Shown piece by piece: positions 8,349 to 12,802 of a stretch of DNA of 15,612 bases. Within the stretch, counting starts at the first letter, position 1. Each line of letters begins with the position of its first letter. The position numbers were made by a program, and so were the translations under genes. The notes beneath the pieces are model-generated. The model was not told the origin of the DNA and did not search any database. It was given only the letters and a program-made list of their open reading frames with translations. Source of the stretch: Candidatus Poseidoniaceae archaeon (GTDB lineage: Archaea; Thermoplasmatota; Poseidoniia; Poseidoniales; Poseidoniaceae); NCBI GenBank assembly GCA_022452125.1, contig JAKURJ010000029.1, forward strand, positions 1 to 15,612, read 5' to 3'.

Positions 8349-9812
8349 ATGGCAAGCGGTTTCCTGTCGGTTCAATTCGGCTGGACTGAAGTGTTTCTGC
8401 TTGTTCTAGCGTGGTATCTATTGCTTAGATACTGGGAAAATAGCGGCAAGCTGGATGAGTGGAATGCTTCGAGGATTTTTTTCGGTATGGTCTTGATGGT
8501 TCGCACATCCAAGGGCAAAAAATCCCTCGAAAAAGTCTCCAAACCTCGTAAATTTTGGCGAGCATATGGAGAGTTATCTCTTTGGGTCTGCTGGGGTGCA
8601 ATGTTTTTTGTTGCGCTCGGGATTATTCTCGCAATCGTTTCTCTAATCATGATGGGGAATCAACAAGAGGCAAGGCCGGTTTCAGAATTAGTCGCAATAC
8701 CTGGCTTGAGCCCGATTATTCCTCTAGGTTGGGGAGTTATTGCCTTCGTAGTGTGTCTTGTAATCCATGAATTCGGACACGGCATTCAAGCAAGGGCACA
8801 CGGCATGCGCGTACGCAATTTCGGATTATTGATGGCTGGCCCACTACCTCTAGGAGCATTTGCTGAACCAGAATACACTGAGATTGTCAATTCACCAAGA
8901 CGGGAAAGACAGAGGATGTTCGCTGCTGGCCCAGCAACAAATATCTTCGCAGCATTCATTCTAATCGTATTACTAGGGCAAGTTGCAGGTCAATTCTCAG
9001 CAGCAGACCCTGGTGTACACTCTAGTCAAATCATCGTAGATTCAGGAGCGGATGAAGCTGGATTGGAAGCGTGGGATGTCATCACTTCGATTAACGGAAG
9101 TGATATTCAAGACTCAGACGATTTCGCTGATGTGATGGATGGATTATCTGCGGGACAAATCGTACCCATGGAAGTGGTACGGTACGGAAATGGAACCACG
9201 GAAACTTTGATGGTTAATCTGACAGATAAGTACGATTATTACCTCGAACTTGGAGTTGACGAAGAATCACTTGAAGCCATGGATATTGAGCAGGGCGATG
9301 CTTTCTTGGGGGTACAAAATCTTGCAGGCGGTACTGCAGGAGTAGACCGCCTTGCTGGGTGGGCACACCCTGATTTCGAGACCAGCGCCTTGGGTTACCT
9401 GATCAGTGTTCCAATAAACGTGGGACAACTTCTGATTACACCATTTGAATACCAAGGAGTAGCTATCCATCCTGCTCAAGAAGAAATGCTTGATTCGGGT
9501 GATGGTTGGCTTGCGTCAACTATCGGATTGAGTGGTTTATTGTTCTTGGTCAATCTACTGTTCTGGTTGATTTGGGTAAACATTCTACTTGGCTTGACCA
9601 ATCTGTTCCCAATGATTCCTTTCGATGGTGGACATTTGTTCAAAGACATCGTTCATGGAATAATGACTGGAATTAGGAATCTCGGTAAGAAAACCGGACT
9701 GTACAAGGTACACCCACTCTGGGTTGAACATGTAACAAGGAAAGCATCCTCACTATCTTCGATGCTATTGTTAATTGTCCTAGTTCTGCTCATCGGCGCA
9801 CCATATCTGTGA
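8349..9812 (+). CDS. Site-2-type intramembrane zinc metalloprotease (M50) with PDZ domain
   Basis: The 487-residue polytopic membrane protein is expected to cut substrates within the membrane. Zinc ligands are visible: HEFGH at 140-144 inside a hydrophobic helix, and the second motif NLFPMIPFDGGH with Asp426 near the C-terminus. Hydrophobic helices lie at about 11-28, 80-104, 122-145, 195-215, a pair around 390-425, and 465-487. A PDZ-like domain at about 225-295 (DSGADEAGLEAWDVI, SINGSDIQDSDDF) sits between the two halves of the active site, as in the S2P/RseP class. A longer ORF opens at 8127 but overlaps the divergent gene; the ATG at 8349 directly precedes helix 1, and a GTG at 8325 is an alternative. 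The 3' end overlaps the resolvase gene by 23 bp. Natural substrates are unknown; exported or anchored neighbours are only guesses. Confidence 0.93.
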   Translation: MASGFLSVQFGWTEVFLLVLAWYLLLRYWENSGKLDEWNASRIFFGMVLMVRTSKGKKSLEKVSKPRKFWRAYGELSLWVCWGAMFFVALGIILAIVSLIMMGNQQEARPVSELVAIPGLSPIIPLGWGVIAFVVCLVIHEFGHGIQARAHGMRVRNFGLLMAGPLPLGAFAEPEYTEIVNSPRRERQRMFAAGPATNIFAAFILIVLLGQVAGQFSAADPGVHSSQIIVDSGADEAGLEAWDVITSINGSDIQDSDDFADVMDGLSAGQIVPMEVVRYGNGTTETLMVNLTDKYDYYLELGVDEESLEAMDIEQGDAFLGVQNLAGGTAGVDRLAGWAHPDFETSALGYLISVPINVGQLLITPFEYQGVAIHPAQEEMLDSGDGWLASTIGLSGLLFLVNLLFWLIWVNILLGLTNLFPMIPFDGGHLFKDIVHGIMTGIRNLGKKTGLYKVHPLWVEHVTRKASSLSSMLLLIVLVLLIGAPYL

Positions 9813-10413
9813 TTCGCAATTGAGATGGTTCTGAATCTTCAACTGTGCTAAGATCCACTGCCTTTACTCTCTTGTCAAGAGATTCTAATGAGGAACCGGC
9901 TTCTCTTCTGCAAACCAATGACAGGAATTTGTGCAATGGCATTCCTTTCTCCCAGTCTAAGAATGGTTTACCGTTGCGCGTCAATGGTAGTGCTGGGATT
10001 CTTCTAGTCAACATCCCTAACCTGCCACTCAAACGTCCAACTTCAACCCTGAATATGCGCCATGAATCTCCTCGAACGCCTTTCAATCTGTAAGCGTACA
10101 ACGGCATTAACTCACACCTTTTCCCTTCGTAAATCATAGCTTGATATTGGTCCCATGTTCTTCCGGACAAGTATAGTTTAGACTTCTTGGAAGTCTTTAC
10201 TTCAATAGGAAAGCAAAGGTCGCCTCTCAAAGCGAGTAAATCACCACTACCTTCCATGCCAGAACCCGCTGCTCTAACTACTAGGAACGGTCTTTCGATT
10301 ACTTGCCTAGCCCTTGCCTTAGCGACAGGGTCACATGATCTAGTAACTGCATCTACTCCTTTTGGTATACCTGCGAGAACTGCTCGAAGTTCTCTCTCAT
10401 ACTGACCTGCCAC
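9790..10413 (-). CDS. hjc: Hjc-type Holliday junction resolvase with C-terminal extension
   Basis: The 207-residue protein has the archaeal Hjc nuclease signature. An N-terminal Glu helix (YERELRAVL, Glu6/Glu8) is followed by VVRAAGSG (45-52), Asp58 in GSGDLLAL, IEVKT with Glu71 and Lys73, then a YLSGRTWDQ segment. Hjc cuts four-way DNA junctions late in recombination as a dimer. The start is a GTG at 10413; the catalytic N-terminal helix follows at once and no upstream ATG is in frame. Usual Hjc length is about 120-140 residues. Here about 20 residues are inserted between the first helix and the VVRAAGSG strand, and about 80 basic residues follow the core. It overlaps the M50 gene at its 3' end by 23 bp and diverges from the RNase H-fold gene across 82 bp. 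The fold call is firm; full activity is inferred. Confidence 0.9.
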   Translation of the reverse strand: MAGQYERELRAVLAGIPKGVDAVTRSCDPVAKARARQVIERPFLVVRAAGSGMEGSGDLLALRGDLCFPIEVKTSKKSKLYLSGRTWDQYQAMIYEGKRCELMPLYAYRLKGVRGDSWRIFRVEVGRLSGRLGMLTRRIPALPLTRNGKPFLDWEKGMPLHKFLSLVCRREAGSSLESLDKRVKAVDLSTVEDSEPSQLRITDMVRR

Positions 10414-10495
10414 GATAGTGAATCGATGTCAAGTGCTTTTGATGATATCGCTGTTTACGCGTCATATTGAAGCGTGATAGGCACTAGGACAGTAT
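10414..10495. promoter_or_regulatory. Divergent promoter region between resolvase and RNase H-fold genes
   Basis: This 82-bp gap lies between two GTG starts. An AT-rich CATATTGA at 10463-10470 is centred about 30 bp before the rightward GTG at 10496. ATATC at 10446-10450 (GATAT on the minus strand) is about 33 bp before the leftward GTG at 10413. Both fit archaeal TATA spacing for short or absent leaders, and neither gene shows a Shine-Dalgarno sequence. The boxes are weak matches. Confidence 0.35.
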
Positions 10496-11212
10496 GTGCG
10501 CCGAATAGCGGTCAGAACGGACGATTTCCGGCTTTCATTCCACTTAATGCGGGAATTGAAGAGGAGGGAATGTAACTTCGTAATGCTATCATCTGGTGAA
10601 AAATGGGACGGAGTTCTGCTGACGTCACCCGAAGAAGTTCAGGATGGTGAGATTCCAGCAACAGAGGAAACATTGGAAATCTCTGTTGAAAGAGCAATTC
10701 AAGCATCCAGAGGCTTGGATTCTGCTGTACAGCTAGTCTTCGGCGTAGACCCTGGCCCTAGACCTGGAATTGCATGGCTGGCGGACGGAGTCGTTGTTGG
10801 TAGTGCGCAACTCGAGCAAATCGAAAGTGTGGCAGACCACATTGTTGGCCTGTCTTTAGCGGTTGAGCATAAGAGAATGTGTGTCAAAGTCGGAGACGGC
10901 GCTCCTCTTATCCGTGATAGAATCATCAATCAATTAATTCTCAGAGGCATTGAAACATTGGAAGTAAATGAATATCGAACCAGTCAAGGTTCGCGAATCA
11001 AGACCCACTTGCATGCAGCGACTAGAATCGCACTCATGGGTGGTTCTCGAGTACATCACATCAGGGAATTGAATCCTACTGAAGGTGACTTGAAAGAAAT
11101 TCAAAGACAATCTCGCATAATGAGTTTAGGGAATTTGACAATCTCCACTGAACTTGCTAGGCTGGTTGCCTGTGGCGAATTGTCTATGGAAGATGCAATC
11201 AAGAGAGCCTGA
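10496..11212 (+). CDS. RNase H-fold (YqgF/RuvC-like) protein, possible nuclease
   Basis: The 238-residue protein starts at a GTG. Residues 1-75 form an alpha/beta N-terminal domain. From about 79 an RNase H-like core begins: FGVDPGPRPGIAW with Asp85 (the DPG..GIA motif of RuvC/YqgF), then VGDGAP with Asp134, and NEYRTS with Glu159, which resembles the DERxTT motif of YqgF. A helix HAATRIALMGG follows where RuvC/YqgF proteins usually have D-A-A-x-x-I/L, so the last acidic ligand seems replaced by His. A full RuvC-type active site is therefore uncertain. The tail is a helical stretch rich in charged residues. The gene diverges from hjc and overlaps the 3' end of dacZ by 14 bp. A role in DNA or RNA processing fits the fold and the neighbours, but the family name is my inference from motifs alone. 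Confidence 0.68.
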   Translation: MRRIAVRTDDFRLSFHLMRELKRRECNFVMLSSGEKWDGVLLTSPEEVQDGEIPATEETLEISVERAIQASRGLDSAVQLVFGVDPGPRPGIAWLADGVVVGSAQLEQIESVADHIVGLSLAVEHKRMCVKVGDGAPLIRDRIINQLILRGIETLEVNEYRTSQGSRIKTHLHAATRIALMGGSRVHHIRELNPTEGDLKEIQRQSRIMSLGNLTISTELARLVACGELSMEDAIKRA

Positions 11213-12047
11213 CCCGATATCTCTCTCTACCCTTAGAATAGAGAGTTATTACTCCGCTTGATGAGACACAAATCGCGATTGAATCTGCCAGCTGACTGAT
11301 TGCTCTAGCAGCAAGATGTCTTCCGCCTTCACCCGGTTTCGGATTTATTCCTGCGGGGACTTGTACGTATCTTCCAGCATCGCTTGCAATACCCTTTGAA
11401 TTGAACAAAATGGCGCCATCCAACCATGCAAATTCTGCCAAGGTTTCGTGATTATTTTGAACAGACACACTCTTCTTGGCATCAGAATGTCCCTTGAACG
11501 GATTGAGAACTAATGCTGTAGTATATCTTCTGAGTTTAGGAACTGACCCTATTGCAAATAGAGCACCAACCGCATGTCCTTCCCTACCTCGGCCCCCGAT
11601 ATATCTGGCCAATTCCATCAATTTTGCAAGAACCTCAATGTCGATTTCATGCTCATTTGCCATGATCGCTAATTTGTTTGAGGCTAAATTGCTAGCCTCA
11701 ATCACAATTACTCCATCCATTGGTTCTCCCATTATTGCTAAAATCCTGTCACTTGACTTGAAGCGCCCTTCGCCAAGACCTTGCAAAATAATGTCGTGAA
11801 GACTATTCAAAACCGATAGGCCCTGAGATGACAAAGAATCTTCGAGAACTTCTACCTCAAAGCCTAATTCTTTGAGATTGTCACTGACCTTGGAAGATGA
11901 AGTGAGTGTTACCAACCTCATCTTCTTGGGTAAAATTTCTCTTATCCTCTTGACGGTTCTAGAATTGTTAGAGAGAAGAACTGCTGCAGAGAAATTGGAG
12001 CGGTCATTCTCAATTGCCGAAGCTACCAAATTTGGCAGGTCGACCAT
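11199..12047 (-). CDS. dacZ: Diadenylate cyclase (archaeal DacZ type), c-di-AMP synthase
   Basis: The 282-residue protein is expected to make cyclic di-AMP from two ATP. The C-terminal DAC domain (about 150-282) shows GREGHAVGALFAIG (154-167), DGA (210-212) and GGRHLAA with Arg243-His244, then the strand AICVSSSGVITLY. The N-terminal half (1-130) is an alpha/beta domain with VLLSNNSRTVKRI and a pyruvate-kinase-C-like look, the layout described for euryarchaeal DacZ. The canonical RHRAA is RHLAA here. I place the start at the ATG at 12047 because GAGGTGAT lies just before it; a TTG at 12050 would abut that site. The cyclase follows the macro-domain gene by 9 bp and is surely in one operon with it. 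No DisA-like helix-hairpin-helix DNA-binding domain is present. c-di-AMP in archaea is linked to osmotic and potassium control. Confidence 0.9.
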   Translation of the reverse strand: MVDLPNLVASAIENDRSNFSAAVLLSNNSRTVKRIREILPKKMRLVTLTSSSKVSDNLKELGFEVEVLEDSLSSQGLSVLNSLHDIILQGLGEGRFKSSDRILAIMGEPMDGVIVIEASNLASNKLAIMANEHEIDIEVLAKLMELARYIGGRGREGHAVGALFAIGSVPKLRRYTTALVLNPFKGHSDAKKSVSVQNNHETLAEFAWLDGAILFNSKGIASDAGRYVQVPAGINPKPGEGGRHLAARAISQLADSIAICVSSSGVITLYSKGRERYRVRLS

Positions 12048-12050
12048 CAA

Positions 12051-12058
12051 ATCACCTC
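12051..12058 (-). promoter_or_regulatory. Shine-Dalgarno site of dacZ
   Basis: GAGGTGAT on the minus strand matches the 3' end of archaeal 16S rRNA and ends three bases before the ATG at 12047. It overlaps the TGA stop of the macro-domain gene (12057-12059), suggesting translational coupling. It is the only clear Shine-Dalgarno I see in the window and decides the dacZ start. Confidence 0.75.
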
Positions 12059-12683
12059 ATACCATTGTGGTATCGTTTCCAGGAAGTAAATCGTTTGATT
12101 CACGGTACACAGTACGCATGTTTTTGATGAAATTTCTTTCTTTGACAACGATGTTGTACTCTTTGATTCCTGGGTCTTCTTCGCCATCCATGATTCCAAG
12201 TAAGGTTTCAAGAGTCAAACGCGCACCTTCACGGTGAGGATATGCAAAAACTCCCATCGATAACGGTGGAGCCATTACTACGCTTACATCCTTCATTCCC
12301 TTGAGTGTATCAAACAAGTGATGGTATGTTTGAGGAAGTAATTCTCTTCTGGATTCGTCCTGGTTTGGTCTGCGGCAATCTGGACTTACTACGTGTATAA
12401 TGTGCTTGAAGCGCTCCTTGAGATTGAATGAGCTTGAGACTACATTTGTCGTAACTGGGCAAGGTGGTAAGTTCAACTTCCTTTGCTCTACTCGTACTTC
12501 GGTACAAAAATCACGAAGTTCATCTCCTGCAGCCTTGTGGATTTGAGCGTCTAGACCTTCTCTTCCAGACAGACGATTGTTTGCAGGAGTGATTACTGCA
12601 TCGGCTTCTTGTAAATGGAGTTCTCCACCTATGACTCGAACTACTCCCCATCGACAAGTTCGCGCCATGTACAGTTCGACCAT
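12057..12683 (-). CDS. Macro-domain (ADP-ribose-binding or -hydrolysing) protein
   Basis: The 208-residue single-domain protein has the macro fold signature. ADAVITPANNRLSGREGLD (27-45) matches the ligand loop usually read as NAAN..GGGVD, and IHKAAG follows it. The second phosphate loop is APPLSMGVFAYPHREGARL with GVFAYP in place of the usual TGIFGYP. Macro domains bind ADP-ribose and related nucleotides, and some remove ADP-ribose from proteins or nucleic acids. The first Asn of the NxAN signature is Thr32, while Asn35 is kept, so hydrolase activity is uncertain. A middle segment (about 55-125) with DCRRPNQDESRR is family-atypical. The start ATG at 12683 is 24 bases from a good TATA box; a second Met (residue 6) is a less likely start. 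It is the first gene of a two-gene operon with dacZ. Confidence 0.88.
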   Translation of the reverse strand: MVELYMARTCRWGVVRVIGGELHLQEADAVITPANNRLSGREGLDAQIHKAAGDELRDFCTEVRVEQRKLNLPPCPVTTNVVSSSFNLKERFKHIIHVVSPDCRRPNQDESRRELLPQTYHHLFDTLKGMKDVSVVMAPPLSMGVFAYPHREGARLTLETLLGIMDGEEDPGIKEYNIVVKERNFIKNMRTVYRESNDLLPGNDTTMV

Positions 12684-12690
12684 GTTTTGA

Positions 12691-12700
12691 GCAGGGGGGG
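12691..12700. repeat. Seven-G homopolymer between TATA box and macro-gene start
   Basis: A run of seven G (C on the coding strand) at 12694-12700 lies between the TATA box and the ATG of the macro-domain gene. It is the longest G/C homopolymer I notice in the window and sits in the promoter spacer, where a length change would alter the TATA-to-start distance. Confidence 0.5.
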
Positions 12701-12706
12701 CCGTCC

Positions 12707-12714
12707 TTCATATA
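12707..12714 (-). promoter_or_regulatory. TATA box of the macro-dacZ operon
   Basis: TATATGAA on the minus strand is centred about 27-28 bases upstream of the ATG at 12683. That is the archaeal TATA-to-start spacing, so transcription should begin at or within a few bases of the ATG, giving a leaderless or almost leaderless mRNA. No Shine-Dalgarno precedes this ATG, in agreement. Confidence 0.65.
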
Positions 12715-12742
12715 CGCGTTGTTGAAACTGGCCTAAAAAGGG

Positions 12743-12750
12743 TATTTTTC
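12743..12750 (+). promoter_or_regulatory. Probable TATA box of the rightward TIGR03790-type gene
   Basis: TATTTTTC preceded by AAAAAGGG resembles a TATA box with an upstream purine-rich BRE. Transcription would begin near 12770-12776. In-frame GTG (12770) and TTG (12776) codons there could serve as leaderless starts; with the ATG at 12803 the leader would be about 30 bases. It is divergent from the macro-dacZ promoter, about 30 bp away. Confidence 0.4.
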
Positions 12751-12802
12751 ACTCATACAAGCAATCGCAGTGCCTTTGAGTAATCATCCCACCCAGTGTC
12801 CC

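Noticed and set aside
11476..12237. Plus-strand ORFs of 107 and 121 codons opposite dacZ and the macro gene
   Set aside because: The minus-strand frames carry clear DAC and macro motifs; the plus-strand products have biased, featureless composition.
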